Notes under the pieces: generated by a model
Databases searched by the model: none
Seen by the model: the letters and a program-made list of their open reading frames with translations, nothing else
What the model was told of the DNA's origin: nothing
Translations under genes and position numbers: made by a program
Shown: piece after piece, positions 19,100 to 27,985 of the stretch
Layout: every line of letters starts with the position of its first letter
Position numbering within the stretch: the stretch's first letter is position 1
Assembly: GCA_049840395.1 (NCBI GenBank)
Contig: JASGLD010000006.1
Span: 1 to 64,000 of the forward strand
Direction: 5' to 3'
DNA length: 64,000 bases
Source of the DNA: CAILZL01 sp049840395
GTDB taxonomy: Bacteria; Pseudomonadota; Gammaproteobacteria; Steroidobacterales; Steroidobacteraceae

Positions 19100-19981
19100 C
19101 TATTTGTAATCTTCAGCGAAAAACTCATCGGTATAGTCTTCGCAGATCCATTCGGCAATCTGCTTGCCATTCCAGCCAAGGATGGTGAGCTTGCCGTTGC
19201 CGCTATCGCCCTTGTTAACTGTGGCGACTTCCAGTGCCGTGCCGTTATTGATCTTGCGAATACGATCGATGGTGCCGGTAGATGAGCTACGCAAACCAAT
19301 GGTATCCACCACCAAGGTATCGCCCTCCCAATGACCCACCGAATGTCCCATGTAGCTGGGCTTCACGGTCTTGGGATGTTCGGCATTCAAGTAGATGCGA
19401 CGGATACGATGATTCTCTTCAGCCACCAAGGTGATCTGGTTGGCCGTCTGGATGACTTCCAAGCCACCATCACCACCGCCGAAAATATTTTTATCGGGGA
19501 TACACAGCAGACCGGACGATTTGCCATTGGCATTGATTTGCCCGCCACCGCCCGCCGCCATACCGGATGCAACACCTGCGCTCATGCCAGTAGCCGCAGC
19601 CATGCCATTCGGCGTCGCCCCCGCATTCATGCCTGCCGCCACCGGTGCGGCGGCAGCCATACCACCCGCAGCGGCATTCGCTGCTGCAGTAAGGGTGTTA
19701 TCGACTTTCCAGATGCCGCTGAAATTAACCGGATCGGCCGCCAGCGCGGCATCGGGCAATGCCACCTGCTGATTGCGTCCACCACCCATGCCGGCGCCAC
19801 CCGCTGCATTGGCGGCACCCATTGCATTCGGGGTATTCGCCGGAACCGCATTGGTTGCAGGACGTTCCACTTGAGCTTGAGCAAAAGTGGCAAGACCTAA
19901 CGTCACAGCGCAGGCACACCAGCCTGTCGTGCGCAGTGTGCTGCGATGAGCCTCTGAACGGCCAGAGATGATTTGTTTCAT
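19100..19981 (-). CDS. Exported protein of the GKWEGDTLV family with Met/Ala-rich inserts, copy 3
   Basis: A 293-residue protein with a signal peptide of about 36 residues (ending FAQAQ). Two low-complexity segments, residues about 50-69 (AMGAANAAGGAGMGGG) and 98-148 (runs of GGMAAA, AGMNAG, NGMAAATGM, SGMAAGGGG), interrupt the family fold. Around them the shared motifs remain: FSGIWKVDNT, LLCIPD, HRIRRIYLNAEHP and HSVGHWEGDTLVVDT. Comparison with copy 1 shows that the second insert replaces an ordinary segment after the GIW motif. Gene order and strand suggest co-transcription with copy 2 and perhaps with the reductase gene upstream. Confidence 0.78.
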   Translation of the reverse strand: MKQIISGRSEAHRSTLRTTGWCACAVTLGLATFAQAQVERPATNAVPANTPNAMGAANAAGGAGMGGGRNQQVALPDAALAADPVNFSGIWKVDNTLTAAANAAAGGMAAAAPVAAGMNAGATPNGMAAATGMSAGVASGMAAGGGGQINANGKSSGLLCIPDKNIFGGGDGGLEVIQTANQITLVAEENHRIRRIYLNAEHPKTVKPSYMGHSVGHWEGDTLVVDTIGLRSSSTGTIDRIRKINNGTALEVATVNKGDSGNGKLTILGWNGKQIAEWICEDYTDEFFAEDYK

Positions 19982-20002
19982 AGCCTCTCTCTCACTTCAA
20001 AA

Positions 20003-20049
20003 CTTCGCTCAATCGGTGCCCAAACTCACACCAAGACGATTGAGCGAAG
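20003..20049. repeat. Dyad between the MDR gene and the copy 3 gene
   Basis: CTTCGCTCAATCG (20003-20015) and its exact complement (20037-20049) form a 13-bp stem around 21 bases. It sits between a stop codon and the next start on the minus strand, so it could be a partial terminator or an operator. There is no T-run. Confidence 0.6.
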
Positions 20050-20061
20050 CGATGAATCAAC

Positions 20062-21264
20062 TTACTTCTTGTTGGCTTCCGCAGCGTTAACGATCAGTGC
20101 GATTTTGCCTTCAGTGCCGCCATTACGATTTTCTTCCTGAGCATCGAACGCCTTTTCCAATGGGAATGAAGCATCCACATTGACGTTTAACTTGCCATCG
20201 CTGGCCAGCTTGGCGACTTCATCGACCACGTTCACATCGGTAGGACCACCGGTCAGCGAGCAATCCACACCCGCAGCCGTGCAAGCATCGGCAGAGGCAC
20301 GACCACCCACAGTCACCAGCGTGCCACCCTTCTTCAAGGTCTTGATGGCCAGAGTTGCGTTCTCGCCGCTGACGGTATCGATGACGATGTCGACGTTCTT
20401 GATCTTGTCCTGCCAGTCGCCCTGGGTGTAATCCACCGCTTCATCCACGCCCAGCTTCTTCAGATAAGCATTGTGCTTGGCCGATGCGGTACCGATGACG
20501 TATGCACCGCGCGCCTTGGCAGCCTGTGCTGCAGCACTACCCACACCACCGGACACGCCGGTAACTAGCACGCGTTGACCTTTAGCCACTTTGGCAACGA
20601 TGACACGGCCAACACCCGTGGTCGTGGCAGTGCCCAGACCTGCGGCCTGCGTGTAAGTCAGCTGCTTGGGTTTGGCGCCGGTGCGATCGACACCCGCAAT
20701 GGCGTATTCGGCATAGGCGCCGTTAGCGCCATTGACCGTGGTCTGACCCAACTGTGCAAACACCGCATCGCCCACTTTGAATTTGGTCACGCCGGGACCG
20801 ACTTTCTCAACTACACCGGCCACATCCGAACCGGGGATTTTCAGCGTGGCTGCAGCGGCACCGCCGCCCATACCGCCTGCTTGGCCTGCCATCTGCATAG
20901 CACCGCCCATTCCACCCGCAGCGCCGCCTGGTGCTGCACCTGCAGCCATGCCCTCGCCACCCGCGCCCATGCCTTCACCACCAGCAGCCATACCACCCGC
21001 TGCAGCACCGCCACCACCCATATTGCCGACACGGCCTTTCCAATCCACCGGATTGACAGCAGCAGCGTAAACCTTGATCAATACCTGGCCTTCAGCCGGT
21101 TCCAATACCGGCACATTCTGCAACTTCATGACTTCGGCGCCGCCAGTGCCGGTTTGCACGATGGCCTTCTGTTCGGCAGGCGTTGCGGCGATGGCAAGCG
21201 AAGCGAAGGCGGTTAATACGGCAGCACGCACCAGCATGCCGGCCCCTGACGAGATCGATTTCAT
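20062..21264 (-). CDS. Exported quinone-oxidoreductase-like MDR enzyme with Met/Gly/Ala insert
   Basis: A 400-residue medium-chain dehydrogenase/reductase. Residues 1-27 are a hydrophobic signal peptide (MLVRAAVLTAFASLAIAA) fused just before the usual family start (KAIVQTGTGGAEVMKLQNVP). The catalytic-domain segment VNPVDWKGR is followed by about 59 residues (81-139) of GGMAAGGEGMGAGG-type sequence where relatives have some 10-20 residues. The fold then resumes at IPGSDVAGVVEKVGPGV and the cofactor loop VTGVSGGVGSAAAQ is intact, as is DIVIDTVSGE. The zinc-binding lobe is absent, as in quinone oxidoreductases (QOR type). Export of an NADPH enzyme is unusual. It lies between the TonB receptor and the copy 3 gene on the same strand. 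Confidence 0.8.
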   Translation of the reverse strand: MKSISSGAGMLVRAAVLTAFASLAIAATPAEQKAIVQTGTGGAEVMKLQNVPVLEPAEGQVLIKVYAAAVNPVDWKGRVGNMGGGGAAAGGMAAGGEGMGAGGEGMAAGAAPGGAAGGMGGAMQMAGQAGGMGGGAAAATLKIPGSDVAGVVEKVGPGVTKFKVGDAVFAQLGQTTVNGANGAYAEYAIAGVDRTGAKPKQLTYTQAAGLGTATTTGVGRVIVAKVAKGQRVLVTGVSGGVGSAAAQAAKARGAYVIGTASAKHNAYLKKLGVDEAVDYTQGDWQDKIKNVDIVIDTVSGENATLAIKTLKKGGTLVTVGGRASADACTAAGVDCSLTGGPTDVNVVDEVAKLASDGKLNVNVDASFPLEKAFDAQEENRNGGTEGKIALIVNAAEANKK

Positions 21265-21338
21265 GAGTGACTCCTATGTTTCAACTTGCAACGAAGGGCA
21301 AATAGCGAAGCGCAAATAAAGTTGCGAAATACCTAAGC

Positions 21339-21369
21339 AAAAAACGGCCGATGCATACGCATCGGCCGT
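21339..21369 (-). terminator. Rho-independent terminator of the TonB receptor gene
   Basis: ACGGCCGATGC-GTAT-GCATCGGCCGT on the minus strand is a perfect 11-bp stem followed by a run of T residues, 33 bases after the receptor stop codon. This separates the receptor transcript from the MDR gene, at least partly. Confidence 0.9.
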
Positions 21370-21402
21370 GCAATCACAGAACACATTCAAGCTTCATGCG
21401 AA

Positions 21403-24400
21403 TCAGAAGTTCGCCTGTACGCTCACTGCATATGTACGCGGCGCCGCCAATGTGACCGTGCCACCGGTTACGTAAGTGGACAGATCATTAGTGGCAATGG
21501 AACCGGTGGTGATACCGCCCACGCTGCTGGAGTTCTGCATGACGGCCTTGTTCTGCAGGTTCTTCACGAAGGCATTCACGCTGTAAGTGCGGTTGGGCGA
21601 CTGCCATGAAGTATAGAAGTCATACATCGTGTAGCCCTTCTGCACCAGCGGATTCTGCTTGCCGTTGTTCATCGCCCACTCGGCTTCCTGCAACGGGTTG
21701 CTGGTGACGCCAGGTGTGCCCGCAGCATTGCCGCCACGAGTCCAGTACTGCGACTTGTAATAAGCAATGAAGCGCGGAATCAAGGTGCTGCCGCCCCACA
21801 ATTTGAACTGGTGTTGGTAGGTCATGTTGACACTCCAACGCGGTGCATTCTGCAAGGTCTTGCCTTCAGCACCGGCCACCCAGTTGTTGTAGTTGTTGGC
21901 GATTTCCGTCGCCAAGGCGCGCTTCGACTGATCGGCGCCCACGGCATTGAGAATCGCATCTGGAGTCATCACACCAATATCCGGCACCTTGGTGAAAGTG
22001 GTGCGTAGATATTCCACTGCCAGATCCAGACGATCGGAACTGGTGGGCAGGAAGGTGACATCCACGTCAACGCCACGCGATACGAGATCGGCGGTGAAGC
22101 CGTTGTTATTGGTCATGAAGCAGCTATCCGCCAAGCTGGTATTCAAGATCGCATTCAACGGCATGGCAGTCGTCGCAGCGCAGCTGGTACCGGTGCCGGC
22201 ATTGCTGAAGTTGTACAACGTCAACACTTCCGTCAAACGACGATTGTGGTAGGCATTGTTGAAGGCTTCCAAGTTGACTTGCAGCTTGCTGTCGAACCAA
22301 CGGCTCTTAAAGCCCAAGGCAGTTGATTCCACAAACAGCGGCTTGCTGACGCCAGGCTTCGTAACAGTGGTGGTGTACTGAGTACCGTCCCCCAGACGCA
22401 AGTCCTGCAAGGTAATTTGCGTCGTTTCGGATGCCGGGCTATTGGCTCGACTATCCACCGCACCGGCACGCGATGCCGTCTTGTAGGTGAGATACGCCAT
22501 AAAGTCCGACATGACATCGTATTCAACACCGAAGCTGTAATTGAAGCGGTTGGTTTTGTTGGTACGAGTCAGCGCATTTGACCAGATATTGATATCCCGC
22601 TGAGTCAGATAGGTCTTTCTCGGTACCACGAATAACGAATTCTCATTCGCGGTCGTGATCCCAGTGTAATTGGTGACAGGATACGTCCAAACGTAAGGAT
22701 TACTGCCGTTCTGGTCTTCGGTCAGGTAGTCAGGCGAATTTTTGCTGGTGACTTCATTCCAGTCCTGGCGCAGGCCGGCAGAGACTCGCAGGCTATCCAG
22801 CACAGGGTAGGTAAAGTTGGCCAAAGCAGCATAGCTAGTATTTCTGCCGCCAAGATTTGGCGTACCCGCATAGCAATAGCCACTGACTGTACCTCTTGCG
22901 GTAGGGTTCGCATCAGGAATCACCGAGTAGCAGGCCGTCTGATTGATCGTCTGGAACCCAGAAGTACCGGTGGCAGCATTCATGCCGCCTGCCGTACCTG
23001 CAGTCCAACCCGAGGTTGGCGCGATGACATCCATGGTACGGCCTTTAGAACCGCCGGTGGTGGTGTAATAAAGACCACTGGTCCAGATCAACTTGGAATC
23101 CTGGTTCGAGGCCCAGTTGACGGTCAGCTGACTGGTATCGCTCTTGTTCGCAGAAGCCATCCAACCACCGGTCTGATTGACCGACTCACGAGTCAAACTA
23201 CGCGAATGCGTTAGGACGGGAATAACACTTAACGTGCCGTAGTCTGTTTTCCAATTGATATCCAACTGCGCAGCCGTTGTCTTGTTATCGCGGATTGGAT
23301 TGTTGGGGAAGGCATTCTTCGGCAAACCGTCATCCCATGGGTTGGCACGGTCATACCAATTCACACCGTCGCGTACGGCGATATAAGTCGCTGGACAACC
23401 GTTAGGCTTGATAAAAATCTGATTGGGGGTGTTGGTACCAATCGTAGTGGGCAGCGCAGTGATGTAAGTCGAACTGCCAAAGCAAAACGGTGCGTACTCG
23501 TACTGTCTATTCGGCGCCGTTCCCGATGCAAGGGCATTAGCTGCATTGAGTGCGCCTGGATAGACGAGGTTCGGATTAATAGTGGATGGCGCCCCGTTAG
23601 GCGCCACACCGGTTATGGGCGAACCATTCAGCGCAACCCAGTGACCGGTATACAACAACGAACTGGCGCTCGCTCCATTACCGCCGACATGAGTGGAGGT
23701 GCCGGTGGCAACGATGTCCAGATTGTCGGACACAGCCCAACGGTACTTCAGACGCAGCACTTCCTGATCGGAGTTACCGGCATTGCTGGAGTAGTAACCA
23801 TCGCGCTCATTGGAGCTGTAGGCAAGACGAATGGCCTGGTTATCGGTCAGCGGTAAATTCAACACGGCATCGGCATTACGCATGGCGTAATTGCCCACTT
23901 CCAAAGAGCCACTGCCTTGAAATTCGAAAACCGGCTTGTTGGTGACCAAGCTAACGGCACCGGTCAATGCACCCGCGCTCATGGTCGTGCTCTGTGCACC
24001 GCGCATCACTTCAGCTTGTGCCAAGTCCAGCGTAGCGCTGCGTACCGTGGCGCCGCTGGCTGCCACACCGTCCACCAACAACGTCACCGAGCTTTGCGTG
24101 CTGTTCATGTTGCCGGCACCGCGCATGAATACCACCACGTCCCCGCCCGCATCGGGCTGCATGGTCACGCCCGTCACGCCGGCTAGAATTTCGTCGACAC
24201 GACGCTTGCCTTCTTTCGCCAGCTGGTCGCCACCGTAAACTACGATGGATTGGGATGTTTTCTGCAGATCGCGAGGACGCGACTCGGCAGTGATGGTGAT
24301 TTCTTCAAGCTGATCGAAGGATTCAATCAATTCCCCCTCTCCAGCTGTGGTTTGCGCCATCGCGGGCGCAGCGGTCCATGCCATTAAAGCGCTGGATAAA

Positions 24401-24420
24401 CAGACAAGTTTCTTATTCAT
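21403..24420 (-). CDS. TonB-dependent outer-membrane receptor
   Basis: A 1005-residue receptor. Signal peptide residues 1-22 (ends APAMA), a TonB box-like EEITITA near residue 40, a plug domain (about 50-165; SQSIVVYGGDQLAKEGKRRV, VFMRGAGNMNS, LLVDGV, AEVMRGAQST) and a 22-strand barrel ending in the usual terminal aromatic, VSVQANF. The start at 24420 has GAGGGG; the frame opens 12 bp earlier without that site. It is longer than simple siderophore receptors and resembles the CirA/FecA-like uptake receptors that take up sugars, aromatics or other large molecules. The ligand cannot be read from sequence. A perfect terminator follows it. Its neighbours suggest uptake for the exported enzyme block. 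Confidence 0.92.
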   Translation of the reverse strand: MNKKLVCLSSALMAWTAAPAMAQTTAGEGELIESFDQLEEITITAESRPRDLQKTSQSIVVYGGDQLAKEGKRRVDEILAGVTGVTMQPDAGGDVVVFMRGAGNMNSTQSSVTLLVDGVAASGATVRSATLDLAQAEVMRGAQSTTMSAGALTGAVSLVTNKPVFEFQGSGSLEVGNYAMRNADAVLNLPLTDNQAIRLAYSSNERDGYYSSNAGNSDQEVLRLKYRWAVSDNLDIVATGTSTHVGGNGASASSLLYTGHWVALNGSPITGVAPNGAPSTINPNLVYPGALNAANALASGTAPNRQYEYAPFCFGSSTYITALPTTIGTNTPNQIFIKPNGCPATYIAVRDGVNWYDRANPWDDGLPKNAFPNNPIRDNKTTAAQLDINWKTDYGTLSVIPVLTHSRSLTRESVNQTGGWMASANKSDTSQLTVNWASNQDSKLIWTSGLYYTTTGGSKGRTMDVIAPTSGWTAGTAGGMNAATGTSGFQTINQTACYSVIPDANPTARGTVSGYCYAGTPNLGGRNTSYAALANFTYPVLDSLRVSAGLRQDWNEVTSKNSPDYLTEDQNGSNPYVWTYPVTNYTGITTANENSLFVVPRKTYLTQRDINIWSNALTRTNKTNRFNYSFGVEYDVMSDFMAYLTYKTASRAGAVDSRANSPASETTQITLQDLRLGDGTQYTTTVTKPGVSKPLFVESTALGFKSRWFDSKLQVNLEAFNNAYHNRRLTEVLTLYNFSNAGTGTSCAATTAMPLNAILNTSLADSCFMTNNNGFTADLVSRGVDVDVTFLPTSSDRLDLAVEYLRTTFTKVPDIGVMTPDAILNAVGADQSKRALATEIANNYNNWVAGAEGKTLQNAPRWSVNMTYQHQFKLWGGSTLIPRFIAYYKSQYWTRGGNAAGTPGVTSNPLQEAEWAMNNGKQNPLVQKGYTMYDFYTSWQSPNRTYSVNAFVKNLQNKAVMQNSSSVGGITTGSIATNDLSTYVTGGTVTLAAPRTYAVSVQANF

Positions 24421-25003
24421 GACCCCTCGCAACCTTGTAAATACTTATTCGATAGTCGTCACAACCCGTACGTGCACTGACGGCAGATACAGCAGCTGCT
24501 TACGCTTCGATTTACTTGCTAACGATGCTTCGTCGGTTATTAGCTGAAATGCCAGTTTGAAATCAGACGAATGTGCTTAGCGGGATTATTCTTATCAGTG
24601 GTAATTATTATTCGTCAACGAAAGAATATGTACTGCGTTATGCACCCACCTCTCCTCCCTTCTGAGACTCATTTACCCAACGATGCCGTCTTCAGAAAAA
24701 CTTGATCTACAAAACATCCAGCTTCCGTTCAGTTACATCTAAATAACTCAGGTAATTAAGAGCAATTAATGTCAAGAACCCGGAGAGTTCCCCCTGGGTT
24801 TGCCAAGCTCGATTGAACATAGGTGTTACGGCAAATTTGCTGCGGACAGGCCTCGTCCGCTATGCAAAGTTTTATCAAAGGGACCGAGCCATGCTGCAAA
24901 TGTCATCCATTTGCGCAAAGTCAGTGCAAGGGATTACCGGCACTATTAATGGCATTCCGAGAAGCAAAGACCGGATTCAGGCTCTATCGAAACCCAGGAT
25001 CGC
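24421..25003. other. AT-rich upstream region of the TonB receptor gene
   Basis: About 580 bp without a believable gene. It is visibly more AT-rich than the surrounding genes (for example 24570-24620 and 24720-24770) and must contain the receptor promoter on the minus strand. Open frames in the right part (24813-25062) have no ribosome site and no family likeness. Confidence 0.4.
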
Positions 25004-25031
25004 TTGACAGTACACCATCGCCCGCTAGGCT
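25004..25031 (+). promoter_or_regulatory. Candidate sigma-70 promoter of the small Cys-rich gene
   Basis: TTGACA (25004-25009), 16-bp spacer, TAGGCT (25026-25031), placed about 30 bp before the small open frame starting at 25062. The -35 box is a perfect consensus. Confidence 0.5.
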
Positions 25032-25061
25032 TGCCGGCATCCCAATCATGACACTTACGTG

Positions 25062-25289
25062 ATGCTCGATTGCTATTCCGCGGAATTCAACGCCGCGCTG
25101 GTGCAGGCCAGCGATGAATACGGCTTACAGGACTACTACCAACCCTGCGTGCGTCCCTTGTTTGCCATGCCCATGGATCAATGGCCCATGTGCTGCGGCG
25201 GACGTTGCGAACCCTGTGCACAGATCCTGGTGCTGGTCGCAGGCCGCATGTGCGAGCTACTAGGTATCAATCCGGACACCTTGCCTTAA
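25062..25289 (+). CDS. Small cysteine-rich protein, unknown function
   Basis: A 75-residue frame with six Cys, four of them in CCGGRCEPC; the others are Cys4 and the one in YYQPCVRP. Its base composition looks coding, and a good promoter lies just upstream. The pattern could bind a metal ion or an Fe-S cluster, or form disulfides; no signal peptide is present, which favours metal binding. I do not recognise a family. The frame also opens with GTG one codon earlier; no clear ribosome site is seen, so the transcript may be nearly leaderless. It converges with the gene at 25302, and the stop codons of both lie in a 16-bp tandem duplication. Confidence 0.5.
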   Translation: MLDCYSAEFNAALVQASDEYGLQDYYQPCVRPLFAMPMDQWPMCCGGRCEPCAQILVLVAGRMCELLGINPDTLP

Positions 25290-25313
25290 CGATTGGCTGC
25301 CTTAACGATTGGC
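25282..25313. repeat. 16-bp tandem duplication carrying both stop codons
   Basis: TGCCTTAACGATTGGC occurs twice head to tail (25282-25297 and 25298-25313). The TTAA in each unit reads as a TAA stop on either strand: the first unit ends the rightward Cys-rich frame, the second ends the leftward gene. Confidence 0.9.
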
Positions 25314-25769
25314 CAACAACCACAACTTGTTCACCTGCCCAGCTGTGTTGTTCTGCATCCAGATGTCACCGACACTGCGCTGAACAATCTCATAGCAACC
25401 CGCCACGGCGAATAACTCTTTGCGCTGCTCCGAAACGTACACTTTCCCCTTGGGCGGCTTGTCCGGCGTAATGCAGACCTGATACGAGCCCGGCCTGCCT
25501 TTGAGTTTGTAGCTGCCATCACGACCTTCGATGCGATAGGGTCCATCTATTTCCAAAGGACGATCCTGCACGCCCAGGTCGTACACCAACAGGTAGCGAC
25601 CATCGGGATTCAACCACAGATGACACACCGCCTTGGTGACCTGATTCTGGCAGACCAGCGAGTTCCAGTAGTAAACATACAGCGGGTCATGTGCATCGCG
25701 CGTGGCTGCAGCCAGTAAGTGAGTGGCCAACAGACCCAGCACGGCAACCAACATTCTCTTCATCGACAT
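25302..25769 (-). CDS. Small exported protein related to the C-terminus of the POTRA protein
   Basis: A 155-residue protein with a signal peptide (residues 1-22, ending HLLAAA) and a compact mature domain with five Cys. The motif PLYVYYWNSLVC ... VCHLWLNPDGR is mirrored in the upstream protein as PLYLYKYFGNTLIC ... LCHTWMYEDGR, so the two share a domain. It starts with ATG at 25769 behind GGAG. It lies 38 bp after the POTRA gene on the same strand and is probably co-transcribed. Function unknown; paired Cys suggest disulfides in the periplasm. Confidence 0.75.
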   Translation of the reverse strand: MSMKRMLVAVLGLLATHLLAAATRDAHDPLYVYYWNSLVCQNQVTKAVCHLWLNPDGRYLLVYDLGVQDRPLEIDGPYRIEGRDGSYKLKGRPGSYQVCITPDKPPKGKVYVSEQRKELFAVAGCYEIVQRSVGDIWMQNNTAGQVNKLWLLANR

Positions 25770-25807
25770 GGCAATTTCTCCGCAAATGGATTGGCGTTAG
25801 CAACGCG

Positions 25808-26692
25808 CTACTGATGTCCGGGGATCAATATCTCCCGATCCATGCCCAGTTGCCCCGGCAGCGGTGTGCCATATTCAAACCAGGCCGTGCCCACTTCGTG
25901 TTCGCCATGCGGATAGCACACACCCTCTTCCTGAAAACGCTGTGCCATGTCGCGCATACCCTTGCGTTGCGTATCGGCGGACTCCTTGCTCAGATCGTCG
26001 TAGTTACGACAAACCGTCTTGTAGTTTTCGGTAGTGCATACATTACCGGCGGGCCAGCGCAGTCCGGTGTAAGCACGCAATTCAGCGGGCATGACAATAC
26101 GTCCGGTATCCCAGTACTGGCAGATGGGCACGCGGCCATCGGCCAACACCGGACCCACCACCCAGTGCGCGGTATGCGCACCATTGCTGTCGATCTGAAT
26201 CATGCGACCGTCTTCATACATCCAGGTATGACACAGATCGTTGCTGGTACCCGCCGCAGCACAGATCAAAGTGTTGCCGAAGTACTTGTACAAATATAAA
26301 GGCACGCCGCGATCATCGACCGGCACCTGCGCCGTACCGCCTTCGAACACTTGAAACACCACACGCAGATGATTGAGCTTGATCTCTTGAACATCCGGCG
26401 CAACCAGTGCGCCGCCCTTGCCCTTGTATGCATCCATCAAGCGTTCCAGCTCGGGTGCAATCAAACTGCCGGACACTTCGCGACCAATTTGCAACTGCAC
26501 CAGCTTGCGCAGTTCGTTGCTGGAGATCTTGGTGTTGCCTTTGAAAGTAATTTCATCCACCACGGGTCGAGCGGTCGCACCTGCAGGCGCTTCGACACCG
26601 GTGGAAGGTTTGCTCGCAGTCTGAGCGAATAAATCGCCAGCATGCAGAGCGATCAAACCACTCATAAACCATGGTAAGTAACGCAGCATCAT
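25808..26692 (-). CDS. Exported protein with a single POTRA-like domain
   Basis: A 294-residue protein. Signal peptide residues 1-24 (ends GDLFAQ). Residues about 40-115 (VDEITFKGNTKISSNELRKL ... RLMDAYKGKGGAL ... LNHLRVVFQVFEGG) fit a POTRA domain of the ShlB/FhaC type, but no beta-barrel follows. The remaining C-terminal part shares the NTLIC/CHTW/DGR pattern with the smaller neighbour and ends with two more Cys motifs (NVCTTENYKTVC, EGVCYPHGEHEVG). The start at 26692 has AGGGGA; the longer frame to 26806 lacks a site. A free POTRA domain could act as a periplasmic partner of an outer-membrane barrel, but this is inference. Confidence 0.72.
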   Translation of the reverse strand: MMLRYLPWFMSGLIALHAGDLFAQTASKPSTGVEAPAGATARPVVDEITFKGNTKISSNELRKLVQLQIGREVSGSLIAPELERLMDAYKGKGGALVAPDVQEIKLNHLRVVFQVFEGGTAQVPVDDRGVPLYLYKYFGNTLICAAAGTSNDLCHTWMYEDGRMIQIDSNGAHTAHWVVGPVLADGRVPICQYWDTGRIVMPAELRAYTGLRWPAGNVCTTENYKTVCRNYDDLSKESADTQRKGMRDMAQRFQEEGVCYPHGEHEVGTAWFEYGTPLPGQLGMDREILIPGHQ

Positions 26693-26979
26693 GTTCCCCT
26701 GCATAGGCGGACATACTGAGAATGTATCGCTATACGATTTACTATTATTTTCAATCGGTACAACTCTAACCGCAGCATGAAGCACAAGGAAAATCAGGCT
26801 TTGCAATACCTGCTATCAGCACCGGTAATAACGCTCGCCATGCAATACGAGCAAGACTTCAGGTATTCATGGAGAAATTTAGAACAAGGTATTTATTGAT
26901 GGCTTTGCGACACAAACCATCTTCGAAGAATCATTGCGATAGCGATGGCTTAGCCGAAGCGCACGAAAGCTACTTAGCC

Positions 26980-27963
26980 TTACGCCTTGAATACACGCGC
27001 CGCCGTATCGTGCAATACCTTGCGTTGTTCTCCGATGCTTAGACGTGCAGCCATGGCTTTACCCAGCTGTACCAGCTCTGCATACGTACCATTGGACTGA
27101 CCGATATCAGAGCCCCACATCACTCGATCCGCACCGTACAAGTCCACTGCATGACGCACAAATGCCGCAGGATCAATACCTCTGTCCACCAATCCTTTAG
27201 TGCCCGCTGCAGGCACGCCTTCGGCATTGATGGTGGAGTATTTGAAATAAATACTCGGATGCTCCCGCAAAGGCTGCCAGGCATCGCTCAAACCATAGTT
27301 AGGCGCGCCTTCGGGTGGCGGAAAACCAAGATGATCCAACACCACTGGCACATCAGGTATACGTTCCAATAATTTTAATAGACGCGTAAAGCCGTCGATG
27401 ACATTGGCTTGATAGAACTCGATCACCACCGGAATACGCAGCTCCTTTGCAGCCCTCCACACTTCCAATGATTGCGCTGAATCCAGCCAATCCAATGCGC
27501 CATCTTCGCGATTGCTCATCAACCGAATACCGAACACGCCTTCACGGCTTACGTACTCACGCATGCGCTTGGGTGTAGCGTCACTAGTCGCATCGACCAC
27601 CACAATGGCGCGCAGACGCTTGGGATAGCGCCGCACAGAATCGGTGATGTAACGATTGTCGTAGCCATAGATCCGCGCACGCTGCACCGCGCAGGCTTGA
27701 GCAACACCATTGGCATCCATGGCCTCGATCAAGCGTTCAACGGTGATGGGATTGATGAAGGCCGACTCACGCACCGGCTCATTCACCAAAGATTTGGCCG
27801 GATATTTAATACGATCCGGCGAAATCAAGTGAGCATGCGAATCGAATAGCTTGAATGCCTGACCTTTCGCTACATTATCGGCCGCATCACTCAAAGCCGG
27901 CGCCGCACACAGTGCGGCGATAGCCTTCAGTGCATCACGGCGCTTGAAATACTGCTGGGTCAT
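26980..27963 (-). CDS. Exported (Tat-type) amidohydrolase, paralogue 2
   Basis: A 327-residue amidohydrolase-2 family TIM barrel. The N-terminus has a twin-arginine-like signal (FKRRDALKAIAALCAAPAL). The barrel starts with the metal-binding FDSHAHLISP and continues with VVVDATSD, FGIRLM, VLDHLGFPPPEGAPNYG (catalytic-site His) and RVMWGSDIG (active-site Asp). Relatives include lactonases and decarboxylases acting on ring-cleavage products such as 2-pyrone-4,6-dicarboxylate. It begins 22 bp after the paralogue at 27986, on the same strand. Without the low-complexity insert, it shows the normal family structure against which the paralogue can be compared. Confidence 0.82.
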   Translation of the reverse strand: MTQQYFKRRDALKAIAALCAAPALSDAADNVAKGQAFKLFDSHAHLISPDRIKYPAKSLVNEPVRESAFINPITVERLIEAMDANGVAQACAVQRARIYGYDNRYITDSVRRYPKRLRAIVVVDATSDATPKRMREYVSREGVFGIRLMSNREDGALDWLDSAQSLEVWRAAKELRIPVVIEFYQANVIDGFTRLLKLLERIPDVPVVLDHLGFPPPEGAPNYGLSDAWQPLREHPSIYFKYSTINAEGVPAAGTKGLVDRGIDPAAFVRHAVDLYGADRVMWGSDIGQSNGTYAELVQLGKAMAARLSIGEQRKVLHDTAARVFKA

Positions 27964-27985
27964 TGGCAATCCGCTATCCGTGTCG

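Noticed and set aside
24813..25062. Two overlapping short frames upstream of the Cys-rich gene
   Set aside because: No ribosome sites, no recognisable protein pattern, and a consensus promoter lies inside them.
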